Source of the DNA: CAYVBN01 sp964538565
GTDB lineage: Bacteria; Pseudomonadota; Alphaproteobacteria; Rhizobiales; Xanthobacteraceae
NCBI GenBank assembly: GCA_964538565.1
Contig: CAZIGW010000087.1
Coordinates: 1 to 49,954, forward strand
DNA: 49,954 bases
Direction of reading: 5' to 3'
This document shows positions 1-6,731 of the stretch, one piece after another. A program made the position numbers and the translations under genes. Positions within the stretch are counted from its first letter, which is position 1. Every line of letters starts with the position of its first letter. Under the pieces are notes generated by a model, which did no database searches, had not been told where the DNA came from, and was given only the letters and a program-made list of their open reading frames with translations.

Positions 1-515
1 TGTCCGGACATGCCTTCCATGCTGTGCGCCTTCCCGCCTGACGACGTTTGCCAACCCTTCGGGGTGCCGCCGATCGATTCAACGACATACTCGACGTCGA
101 CGCTGCCCGCCTTCTCGAAGGTGAGCGTTCCCTTGATGCGCTGACCCTGCTCGAGCGGCTGCTTGAGCCCGACCAGCATGATGTGGAAGGGAGCGTCCGG
201 TCCGAGCTCGACCGTCTCGCCGGGCTTGATTTCGAGACCGCCGGCGACCGGCCGCATCTTCATGACGCCGCCATCCATCTTCATCTCGTGCACCTCGAAG
301 CGGCTGGCGACGGCGGACGTCCCGCCGATCAACCGGTCGGCCGTCGTCCCCGAGTTGGTGATCTTCATGTATCCGGCGCCGACGCTCGCCCCTTTCGGGG
401 TCGCGCGCGACCATGGGTGGATGATTTCGAGCGAGCCGATCTTGTATTCGTGCGCCGAGGCTGCGCCCGCGCCAAACACGAGTGCAGCGATGACGAAAAG
501 CTTCGCGACTTTCAT
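1..515 (-). CDS. PCu(A)C-type periplasmic copper chaperone (3' end cut by window edge)
   Basis: Partial gene: 171 codons are visible and it runs off the left edge without a stop. The N-terminus MKVAKLFVIAALVFGAGAAS is a signal peptide, so the product is periplasmic. It is followed by the family motif HPWSRATP and by GAGYMKI. A Met/His-rich stretch (FEVHEMKMDGGVMKMRP, about residues 79-95) matches the Cu(I)-binding H-x-M motif of PCu(A)C (DUF461) proteins. Family members deliver copper to the CuA site of cytochrome c oxidase. The end of the visible part (HSMEGMSG) is also His/Met-rich, as is common in this family's tail. The DUF2946-like gene directly upstream on the same strand is a frequent neighbour of copper genes. 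The start is the ATG at 513-515, the only one that gives the signal peptide. Family assignment is firm; the copper partner is inferred. Confidence 0.9.
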   Translation of the reverse strand, partial: MKVAKLFVIAALVFGAGAASAHEYKIGSLEIIHPWSRATPKGASVGAGYMKITNSGTTADRLIGGTSAVASRFEVHEMKMDGGVMKMRPVAGGLEIKPGETVELGPDAPFHIMLVGLKQPLEQGQRIKGTLTFEKAGSVDVEYVVESIGGTPKGWQTSSGGKAHSMEGMSG

Positions 516-584
516 GACTTGATCCTGGATGTGGCGGCGCGAGCGCGCTGCGCCTGGCCTGAATGAAAGCGGTGATGATTGCAC

Positions 585-947
585 TCAGGCGAAAATGGGG
601 GGCGCGCGCGCCACGTTCGGCTGCGCGGGCCGCCGGAATGGAAGACGGAAAGGCCGGACCTCGGCCGGGGTAAGCGCGGAAGCGATAACGGCAGGCCGGG
701 AGAAATTGGCGCCCGGTTCCGGCGCAAGTCCGCCGCAGCCGGGCATCGGGCACAGCGGGCAGCAACCGGACTCGTGTGAAGCAGGCGCGCCCTTTTTCGC
801 AGGGCTGCCGGCGCACAGGCTCGAACCGTCGATCCTCGCCGCGCCATTGCCCGTCGGCAGTGCGAACGCGGCGAGCAGGGTCTGCATGGCGACCGCATAG
901 GCGGCCACAATCGCAACCAGGCGCGCGAACGGCTGACGGGCTGTCAT
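585..947 (-). CDS. DUF2946-like small exported or membrane protein
   Basis: About 120 residues from the ATG at 945-947. That start places a hydrophobic segment (LVAIVAAYAVAMQTLLAAFA) right at the N-terminus, as a signal peptide or anchor. A GTG 12 codons upstream (983) is possible but adds nothing recognisable. The middle carries a Cys-rich cluster, CCPLCPMPGCGG (about residues 62-73), which could bind a metal; the C-terminal third is Pro/Arg-rich. The hydrophobic N-terminus plus CPLC motif fits DUF2946, a family of unknown function often encoded beside PCu(A)C or copper-responsive TonB genes. It lies 69 bp upstream of the copper chaperone on the same strand, so co-transcription and a role in copper handling are plausible. 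Assignment is by motif and context only. Confidence 0.6.
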   Translation of the reverse strand: MTARQPFARLVAIVAAYAVAMQTLLAAFALPTGNGAARIDGSSLCAGSPAKKGAPASHESGCCPLCPMPGCGGLAPEPGANFSRPAVIASALTPAEVRPFRLPFRRPAQPNVARAPPIFA

Positions 948-1040
948 GAGGCTCGTATAGGGCAACGGGCGAACCGCGTCCACGTGCGCGGCCCGGATCG
1001 GCGGACGGATGGCGACGGCAGCGCCGACTCGCCGGCGCCG

Positions 1041-2567
1041 TCAGTGGGCCACCGGGTAGCGTCGCGTGAGTTGATACTGATCCAGGAACCCGCCCAGGAA
1101 ACTGCCGACCGGCGTGGGCATGAATCCACGCGCCCGGTTGCAGGCGCCGATCATGAACAGAATGCGCTGACGGTCGAGCAGCTGGCGGTAGCGCTTGGCG
1201 ACCGACAGGCCGGGACGGCCGGTTTCGAGCGCCGGTCCGCCGATGCCGTGGATTTCCACGATCTTGAAGTTTTCGCCGCGGGCCAGCGCGTCGGTCGAAT
1301 CGAAACGGATCTCGAACGCGCCGTAGTGAAATTCCGGCATGCTGCGGGCGATCGCGTCGATTTTCGCATCGAGCTCTCGGGTCAGGTGCAAACGGCCATC
1401 GGCCACGCACGATGAATCGTGCACCACCAGCGACAGGAGCTGTCCGCGCGCCTCTCCGGGCAGACGCGCGTAGACTGCCGTGGCGGATAGGGTGTCCGGC
1501 GCATGGCGTTGGAGCATCAGCTTGGCCCCGCCCGGAAACCGGGCCAGATAGTCGCTGAGCTCGGCCGCATCGGCGACGACCTGCACGGCGCGATCGGCAA
1601 AGCCGAGATCGGGACGGGCGACGACCGGAAATTCGATGCCTGCGTCCGCCAGCAGACGACAGGCCCGATCGGTGTCAAAGGCGACGGTCGAGGGCTCGGT
1701 TCGGCGGCGCAGGACGACGAAATCGGCGATCCACGGCCGCATCACCTCGCCGACCGAGGCGAGGCAGTCGCTTTTCGACTCGCCCCACATGCCGCCTGAG
1801 GGCATGGCCGGATTGGCCGCGCTCGGCAGCGTGAAGCTTCCATGTTTGAACCCGAGCACGATCCAGTGGAGAACGAGCGGCACCTGAAACAAGCAGGACG
1901 GCGCGCGCTCCACCAGGCGGCGGAGACGACCGGTGGGTTTCGTCCGGGATACCGCCGGCGCACGTCGGCCAGGTTCCGCGTCTTCCGCGTTTGCCCGCTC
2001 GGTGAAGGCCAGCACGCGCTCACGGATGAACCCGGTCGCCCCGAGCGCCACGAGCAGCATGGGCCAGGCCCACAGACCGACCCGGTCGTCGAGTGCGTCG
2101 CCGAACACAATGACCAGATAGAGGATGGGCGGCAGATAGATCGCCGAAACCAGCAAACTCGCCACGGTGAAGCGGGCGAGCGACACCCGCGACCAGCCGC
2201 AGGCGACGAAAGCCACGAAGACGACGCCCGGCAGCAGCCGGCACAGCGCGACGAGGCTGAAGATGTTCCTTTTCAGCACATCGCCGAAACGGCGGACACG
2301 CTCGTCGACCGCGACGTCGCGCAGCCACGGAAGCGAGCGCGCGCCCGCCCCGATGCCGTAGAGCGCGAAATCGCTCACCACCATGCCCCCGTAGATGCTG
2401 CCCACCACGAGGCCGACCGGCATCAGATCGTTGACGATGATATAGCCGCCGAGCACGATCGCGAGATCCTCATGCGCGAACGGCAGCGCGATCAGCGATA
2501 CGATCTTGGCAAGCCACGCCAGATCGAGGCCTACTACTTTGTGAAGCGCGGCCACAAAAGTGCCCAC
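1041..2567 (-). CDS. DedA/VTT membrane domain fused to ATP-grasp (D-Ala-D-Ala-ligase-like) domain
   Basis: A two-domain protein of about 508 aa. Residues about 10-190 are hydrophobic and DedA/SNARE-associated (VTT)-like: PFAHEDLAIVLGGYIIV, a glycine-rich GSIYGGMVVSDFALYGIG, and CRLLPGVVFVAFVACG. A linker rich in charged residues and Pro follows. The second half (from about residue 250) reads like an ATP-grasp ligase, with GESKSD, FPVVARPDLGF, ALMLQRH-like and FKIVEIHGIGG stretches; the last is in the position of the metal-binding E-x-N/H strand. DedA proteins are undecaprenyl-phosphate or phospholipid flippases, and ATP-grasp enzymes form carboxylate-amine bonds. The product is unknown. I chose the GTG at 2567 because GGAGGGG lies just upstream; the frame stays open further upstream, but that part lacks protein-like character. 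The ATP-grasp half seems shorter than relatives I recall. Confidence 0.75.
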   Translation of the reverse strand: MGTFVAALHKVVGLDLAWLAKIVSLIALPFAHEDLAIVLGGYIIVNDLMPVGLVVGSIYGGMVVSDFALYGIGAGARSLPWLRDVAVDERVRRFGDVLKRNIFSLVALCRLLPGVVFVAFVACGWSRVSLARFTVASLLVSAIYLPPILYLVIVFGDALDDRVGLWAWPMLLVALGATGFIRERVLAFTERANAEDAEPGRRAPAVSRTKPTGRLRRLVERAPSCLFQVPLVLHWIVLGFKHGSFTLPSAANPAMPSGGMWGESKSDCLASVGEVMRPWIADFVVLRRRTEPSTVAFDTDRACRLLADAGIEFPVVARPDLGFADRAVQVVADAAELSDYLARFPGGAKLMLQRHAPDTLSATAVYARLPGEARGQLLSLVVHDSSCVADGRLHLTRELDAKIDAIARSMPEFHYGAFEIRFDSTDALARGENFKIVEIHGIGGPALETGRPGLSVAKRYRQLLDRQRILFMIGACNRARGFMPTPVGSFLGGFLDQYQLTRRYPVAH

Positions 2568-3005
2568 AGCCCCTCCCCCCAGCACCTTCCACCCAGTACT
2601 TCCGCCCTGCGGCGAGCGCCGATCGGTGACGCCGATTTCTTGTTGAGGATCGCGCGGGCCAAATTGGCGCTCCGCGCAATCCCGCTTCGGCGCTTCATCT
2701 TGTCTCAGGAGGCTGTCCCGGACAAGAATGCCGCAGGCCCTCACCTTACGGAGGCTCGATTTTCTCGCCGCTTGCGCGAGATTTCCGCGAATTTCCGGGA
2801 TATCCGCGCCGACATGCGACGAATCGCCGCGGTTACGGCCGGCAGCTTTCCTGGAACCGGATCGGTTGTGGGCCACGTGCCACGACAACCAGGCCGGTCG
2901 TCTGCCGGCGTCATTTCGTTGCCCGCGTGCCACAGTCCCGGCATCGGTGCTAACCTGCCGGCCGAGCCGGGCGACCGCTCAGAGCCCCTCTCCAAGAGCC
3001 CGAGC
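2568..3005. other. Intergenic region between divergent genes, no gene seen
   Basis: 438 bp between the divergently transcribed DedA/ATP-grasp gene and the small membrane protein gene. Frames are open here only because of high GC, and none has a recognisable product. Both promoters should lie here; I could not pick out convincing -35/-10 pairs. A short stretch around 2780-2815 repeats the words 'atttccg' and 'tccgcg'. Confidence 0.5.
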
Positions 3006-3353
3006 ATGAGGCGCAACGAATCCGCAGACGAGAAGGAAAACGAGTCCGCCCGCGTGGTCCCCTTCGATTCCCGCGTCCGGCTGCAGGGCGGCCGCGAGCG
3101 CGCCTCGCTCAAATCGGCGGAGCCGTTGGTCCACGATGTGGGGAAATATGCGCGCGATCCACACGGAGACGATGACGACTATCGCCATCGCATGATCACC
3201 AACGCGATCGCCTTCGCGGTCCTCGTCGTTCTGATCGTGTGTGGAATCTGGCTGGCAGACACGATGGCACAGATGCGCCGCGATCAGGACTGCGTCCTGA
3301 GCGGCCGCCGCAACTGCACGCCAATCGAGATTCCCGACCGCGGCAATCGCTGA
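3006..3353 (+). CDS. Small single-pass membrane protein, rhizobial conserved hypothetical
   Basis: 115 residues from the ATG at 3006. Residues 1-60 are hydrophilic and acidic/basic mixed (DPHGDDDDYRHR just before the membrane). Residues about 63-85 form one transmembrane helix (NAIAFAVLVVLIVCGIWLAD). The short tail carries two cysteines in DCVLSGRRNCTPIEIP, about residues 95-110. This tail pattern resembles a small conserved hypothetical protein that I recall in Rhizobiales genomes; no function is known to me. The two tail cysteines could form a disulfide if the tail is periplasmic. The same frame is open far upstream (from about 1842), but that part is antisense to the DedA fusion gene and not protein-like. 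Confidence 0.7.
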   Translation: MRRNESADEKENESARVVPFDSRVRLQGGRERASLKSAEPLVHDVGKYARDPHGDDDDYRHRMITNAIAFAVLVVLIVCGIWLADTMAQMRRDQDCVLSGRRNCTPIEIPDRGNR

Positions 3354-3524
3354 ACGGCCCGCATCGAGACATCGCGATGCGCGGAAACGCGGACGAGAGT
3401 GCCGAACGGCGACACTCCCGCCCGAAGACGACTTGCACGCTCAACGCACGTCGAGCGCGACCTGCTTGCCTGGCGCGCCGGCCCACGGGCGCGGCGTTTC
3501 CGTCGCGCCCAGGCCGGCTTGGCG

Positions 3525-3911
3525 TCACGCGCCCTTGTGTTCGACCTGCAGGGTGACCGGGGTGAGCCCGGAGAAACCCAGCGCGCGCGCACCGGCCGGA
3601 GTCAGATCGATCACGCGGCCGCGAACGTAGGGGCCGCGATCGTTGATGCGAACAACGACCGAGCGTCCGTTCCTGCGGTTGGTGACCCGCACGACCGTGC
3701 CGAGCGGCAACGTGCGGTGTGCAGCCGTGAGGCCGTTCGGCCGGGCGATCTCGCCGTTTGCCGTCTTCTCCCCCTTGTAGGCGTAGATGGAAGCGATGCC
3801 TGCCATCGGATTGGCCGGCAGCGGCACCTTGCTGGGATTGGCGGCCAGAGCCGAACCGCAGCCGGCCAAAACGAAACAGAGTCCCATCGTCAGTTTTGCA
3901 GATCGAATCAT
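3525..3911 (-). CDS. RlpA-like double-psi beta-barrel protein
   Basis: 128 aa. The N-terminus is a signal sequence with a lipobox-like LAGC (residues 15-18), so it may be a lipoprotein; cleavage after ALA at 21-23 by signal peptidase I is the alternative. Residues about 38-125 form an RlpA-type double-psi beta-barrel: ASIYAYKGEKTANGE, AAHRTLPLGT, VRVTNRRNGRSV, then INDRGPY (89-95) with the conserved Asp91, and VIDLTPAGARALGF. RlpA proteins bind or cleave denuded peptidoglycan at septa. It is much shorter than E. coli RlpA and lacks the SPOR domain, as is common for small alphaproteobacterial members. GGGG directly abuts the start codon and a strong stem-loop lies just before it (3919-3939). 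A second ATG at 3887 would leave a poor signal peptide. Confidence 0.88.
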   Translation of the reverse strand: MIRSAKLTMGLCFVLAGCGSALAANPSKVPLPANPMAGIASIYAYKGEKTANGEIARPNGLTAAHRTLPLGTVVRVTNRRNGRSVVVRINDRGPYVRGRVIDLTPAGARALGFSGLTPVTLQVEHKGA

Positions 3912-3918
3912 CCCCTTT

Positions 3919-3939
3919 CACCGAAGCGGTGCTTCGGTG
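3919..3939 (-). promoter_or_regulatory. Stem-loop in the 5' leader of the RlpA-like gene
   Basis: CACCGAAG (3919-3926) and CTTCGGTG (3932-3939) are exact 8-bp inverted arms with a 5-nt loop. In the minus-strand transcript the hairpin ends 7 nt before the start codon, next to the AAAGGGG ribosome-binding stretch. It could affect translation initiation or be an operator. Function is inferred from position only. Confidence 0.5.
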
Positions 3940-4040
3940 CCCTTCAGTTTGAGCTCACTTGTCGGATTGGCGTGAGTTGTTGCCCGTCCGCACGCTTTCG
4001 CGTGGCCCGCCGAATGCCGATGTAATTTGACGGCAATTTG

Positions 4041-4064
4041 ACGTATTTATCCCGACAAATACGT
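4041..4064. promoter_or_regulatory. Inverted repeat ACGTATTT-N8-AAATACGT, possible operator
   Basis: Exact 8-bp arms at 4041-4048 and 4057-4064 with an 8-bp spacer. TTGACG words at 4027-4032 and 4038-4043 precede or overlap the first arm. The arms are centred about 16 bp apart, which fits a dimeric repressor or activator. No cognate protein is encoded next to it. Confidence 0.45.
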
Positions 4065-4084
4065 ATAAAACGACGAAACTCTAT

Positions 4085-4102
4085 GGAACTTTGGCAAGTT
4101 CC
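4085..4102. promoter_or_regulatory. Inverted repeat GGAACTT-N4-AAGTTCC
   Basis: Exact 7-bp arms (4085-4091, 4096-4102) around TGGC, 20 bp after the previous inverted repeat. It may be an operator or a small leader hairpin. No U-run follows, so a terminator is unlikely. Confidence 0.4.
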
Positions 4103-4758
4103 TCCACGAAATGTGGCAACGACTCGACGATTTGATGCGGATCGTGTGTATTCTTTTGTTATACTATACTATGGTGCCGTATCGCTATTGGATTGCAGAG
4201 ACGAGATGTGCCAACGGAACTCTGTTTCTTGGTCCGATAATTCTTGTGCGTGGGTCCGTCACAGCCCATCCACTCCGCTCGGCGCGCGCCGCGACGGCGC
4301 GCCGGCCGTCCGTTCGCGCCGGGCTGGATCTTCGAGAAGACGGCCGCAGGCTGGCGCGCTCAGCCAACGGTCGGGCTCGGCGACTGCGCATCCGGGGAAA
4401 GCCCGTTCGCGGTGGCGAGCAGGACGTGAAGGGCGCCCACCATCGTCCGCGCGACGGCAACGTCGTGGACGGATCGTCGAGGATTCGCGCCGGCGTCTCA
4501 GCGCGCGACAACCGACCTTGTGGAGTCAGGGCACGGCGCCTGCGCGCGCTGATCCCGACGCGTCACGATTGCTTGAAAATACAGGCGTTTGCGCGGATTT
4601 CCGCGCGCCCACCTGAAGACGCCCGCCATTGCGCTTGCGTGCCCTCTTGGTTATACGGACGCGCACGACGAGACAGCGGCCGGGTGCGGGAACCGGCCGG
4701 GGGGCTTTTGCGCGATCCAGCGCGGCTATCAAACCCTTCACTTCGCAGAGAGTTGCCG

Positions 4759-5040
4759 ATGTCAGCGACCTTCGACACCGTTGCCAATATCATCGCCGAG
4801 ACCTGCGACATCCCGCGCGACACCATCAAGCCGGAAAGCCACGCCATCGACGATCTCGGCATCGACAGCCTCGACTTCCTTGATATTGCGTTTGCCATCG
4901 ACAAGGCATTCGGCATCAAGCTTCCGCTCGAGCAATGGACGCAGGAAGTCAACGACGGCAAGGCGACGACCGAGCAATATTTCGTTCTCAAGAATCTGTG
5001 CTCGCGCATCGACGACCTCGTCGCAGCCAAAGGGGCGTGA
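4759..5040 (+). CDS. acpXL: Very-long-chain lipid A acyl carrier protein AcpXL
   Basis: 93 aa. The phosphopantetheine site is Ser37 in DDLGIDSLDF (residues 31-40). The flanking pattern (IIAETCDIPRDTI, KAFGIKLPLEQWTQEV, TEQYFVLKNLC) is that of AcpXL, the special carrier of the C26-C28 hydroxylated fatty acid of rhizobial lipid A, and not the general AcpP. AcpXL holds the chain while the downstream enzymes elongate it and LpxXL transfers it. It is the first gene of a seven-gene co-directional cluster. The start at 4759 follows a GCAGAGAG ribosome-binding stretch. The frame is open far upstream, but the ACP fold begins exactly here. The cluster order matches that known from Rhizobium and Sinorhizobium. 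Confidence 0.95.
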   Translation: MSATFDTVANIIAETCDIPRDTIKPESHAIDDLGIDSLDFLDIAFAIDKAFGIKLPLEQWTQEVNDGKATTEQYFVLKNLCSRIDDLVAAKGA

Positions 5041-5052
5041 CCCCCGCCCGAC

Positions 5053-5529
5053 ATGCGCCTCGAGTACTTTCAGCTGATCGACCGGATCGCCGAGTTCGAC
5101 TTCGGCGCCCGGCAGATCCGCGCGACGGCGGTCGTGCCGCAGACGAGCACGATCTTCGAAGGACACTTCCCGGGCTACCCGCTGATGCCGGGAGTCCTCC
5201 TGATCGAGACGATGGCCCAGGCCTCCGGATGGCTCGTGATCGGCGTGCTGCGGTTCGAGCGCATGCCGTTCCTAGCTGCCGTGAAGGAGGCCAAATTCCG
5301 GCGCTTTGTCACGCCGGGTGAGGCGCTGTCGGTCGAGGCGAAGATGATCCACGACGGGTCGGGTTTTGCCGTCACGCATGCCAGGATCGTGACCGACGGA
5401 GAAAAGCCGGTGTGCGAGGCTGAGATCCGGTTGCGCGTCATGCCGTTTCCCAACCCGGACTTCCGCACCAGCATGAAGAACCAGGCCGAGAAGCTCGAAT
5501 TCCCGCTCGGAGCGATCGTCGATGGCTGA
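5053..5529 (+). CDS. fabZXL: FabZ-like 3-hydroxyacyl-ACP dehydratase of the VLCFA cluster
   Basis: 158 aa hot-dog-fold dehydratase. The FabZ signature is at residues 37-52 (GHFPGYPLMPGVLLIE), with catalytic His38 and Glu52, followed by TMAQASGW. Within the cluster it would dehydrate 3-hydroxyacyl-AcpXL during elongation towards the C28 chain. It starts 12 bp after acpXL and its last 8 bp overlap the next ketosynthase gene, so the two are translationally coupled. It is about 10-15 residues longer than housekeeping FabZ, because of a C-terminal tail ending in EFPLGAIVDG. The family is certain; specialisation is inferred from the neighbours. Confidence 0.92.
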   Translation: MRLEYFQLIDRIAEFDFGARQIRATAVVPQTSTIFEGHFPGYPLMPGVLLIETMAQASGWLVIGVLRFERMPFLAAVKEAKFRRFVTPGEALSVEAKMIHDGSGFAVTHARIVTDGEKPVCEAEIRLRVMPFPNPDFRTSMKNQAEKLEFPLGAIVDG

Positions 5530-6715
5530 GAACGAGCGGCAGGCCTGGATTACCGGAATTGGCATCCTGTCGTGCCTCGGCGAGGGACCGGACGCCCATT
5601 GGCAGGGGCTCCAGGGGGGAAAGCCGCACGTCGACACGACGACATTCGCGCCCTGCATCGTGCATCCACTGGCGGCGGTCGATTTCGACAAGCAGATCCC
5701 CAAGAAGGGCGACCAGCGGCAGATGGAGCCGTGGCAGCGGATGGGCACCTACGCGGCGGGGCTCGCGCTCGACAGCGCCGGCGTGAAGGGCAACGCGGAG
5801 CTGCTCGCCCGCATGGACATGATCGTGGCGGCCGGCGGTGGCGAGCGCGACGTCGCCGTGGATGCGGCCATTCTCAGCGGACTTCCCAAGGCCAAGCAGC
5901 CGGACCTGTTTCTCAACGAGCGGCTGATGAACGATCTGCGCCCGACGCTGTTCCTCGCGCAGCTCTCGAACCTGCTCGCCGGCAACATCTCGATCGTGCA
6001 CGGCGTGACCGGATCCTCGCGCACCTTCATGGGCGAAGAGGCGGCCGGGTTCGACGCCGTCCGCATCGGGCTCGCCCGCATTCTTGCCGGACAGAGCCAG
6101 ATCGCGCTCGTGGGCGGTGCCCACAACGGCGAGCGCAAGGACCTGCAGATGCTCTACGAGTTCGGCGGGTTCAATCTGAAGGGCGCGTTTCGGCCGGTGT
6201 GGGACCGCGCCCCGCAAGGCGGCTTCGCGCTCGGTTCGCTCGGCGCCTTTTTGGTCGTCGAGGAGCGGGCCCACGCGCAGGCGCGCGGGGCAAAGCCCTT
6301 TGCGCGATTGTCCTCGATCACCAGCGACCGCGCCGGCCGCGAGCCCGGAGCCGTGACCGCGATGCTCGAGCGCTTGTGGAAAACGATCGCGCCGCGACTC
6401 GAGCCCGGACACCATGCGATCATCTCGGGCGCCACCGGGGCCGAGCCGGCGACCGGAGAAGAGCGCGCTTTCCTGCGCGAGCACGCGGATGTTGCCGTTC
6501 GCGCCACCGGGACCCATCTTGGCCATGGACCGGAGCCGCAGTTCGCGATGAACATCGCGCTTGCGGCCCTCGCGGTGAGTCGGGGACAGTTGTTTCCCCC
6601 GGCCGACCACTCGGGCGTCGAGCAGCCGATGGACGCGCCGCTCACGCAAGTGGTCGTCACCGGGGTCGGTCATTGGCGCGGCGAAGGCATGGCGCTCGTC
6701 GAAGCGGCGCACTGA
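5522..6715 (+). CDS. fabF2XL: Ketosynthase-like protein lacking the catalytic Cys (FabF2XL type)
   Basis: 397 aa with the overall thiolase fold of beta-ketoacyl-ACP synthase II (N-terminal WITGIGILSCLG, C-terminal VVVTGVGHWRGEG). The nucleophile elbow, normally TACASG, reads GVTGSSR at residues 161-167, so there is no Cys. The usual HGTGT motif is replaced by a SGATGAEPATGEE stretch. The later GHxxG region is only partly kept (THLGHGPEPQ). By analogy with the KS-alpha/chain-length-factor pairs of type II polyketide synthases, it may be the non-condensing partner of the next gene. That analogy is mine and is not established by the sequence alone. Its start overlaps the fabZ-like gene by 8 bp, and 16 bp separate it from the next ketosynthase. 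Confidence 0.85.
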   Translation: MAENERQAWITGIGILSCLGEGPDAHWQGLQGGKPHVDTTTFAPCIVHPLAAVDFDKQIPKKGDQRQMEPWQRMGTYAAGLALDSAGVKGNAELLARMDMIVAAGGGERDVAVDAAILSGLPKAKQPDLFLNERLMNDLRPTLFLAQLSNLLAGNISIVHGVTGSSRTFMGEEAAGFDAVRIGLARILAGQSQIALVGGAHNGERKDLQMLYEFGGFNLKGAFRPVWDRAPQGGFALGSLGAFLVVEERAHAQARGAKPFARLSSITSDRAGREPGAVTAMLERLWKTIAPRLEPGHHAIISGATGAEPATGEERAFLREHADVAVRATGTHLGHGPEPQFAMNIALAALAVSRGQLFPPADHSGVEQPMDAPLTQVVVTGVGHWRGEGMALVEAAH

Positions 6716-6731
6716 AAGCGGAGGACACGTC

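Larger units (their letters stand above)
3940..4758. other. Long AT-richer regulatory region upstream of acpXL
   Basis: More than 800 bp without a supported gene, between the divergent RlpA-like gene and acpXL. About 4020-4260 is clearly richer in A+T than its surroundings. It holds two inverted repeats (4041-4064, 4085-4102) and two overlapping TATACT words (4160-4165, 4165-4170) that could be -10 elements. From about 4260 to 4740 the composition returns to normal. A frame open through 4111-5040 in phase with acpXL has no protein-like content before residue 217, so I treat it as chance. Confidence 0.5.

Noticed and set aside
1842..3353. 503-codon open frame on the plus strand
   Set aside because: The first 388 codons are antisense to the DedA/ATP-grasp gene and have the composition of a shadow frame; only the end from 3006 looks like a real protein.
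4111..5040. A long open frame of 309 codons containing acpXL at its end
   Set aside because: Only the last 93 residues are protein-like (a complete ACP). The upstream part is low-complexity Arg-rich translation of GC-rich DNA without a good start signal.
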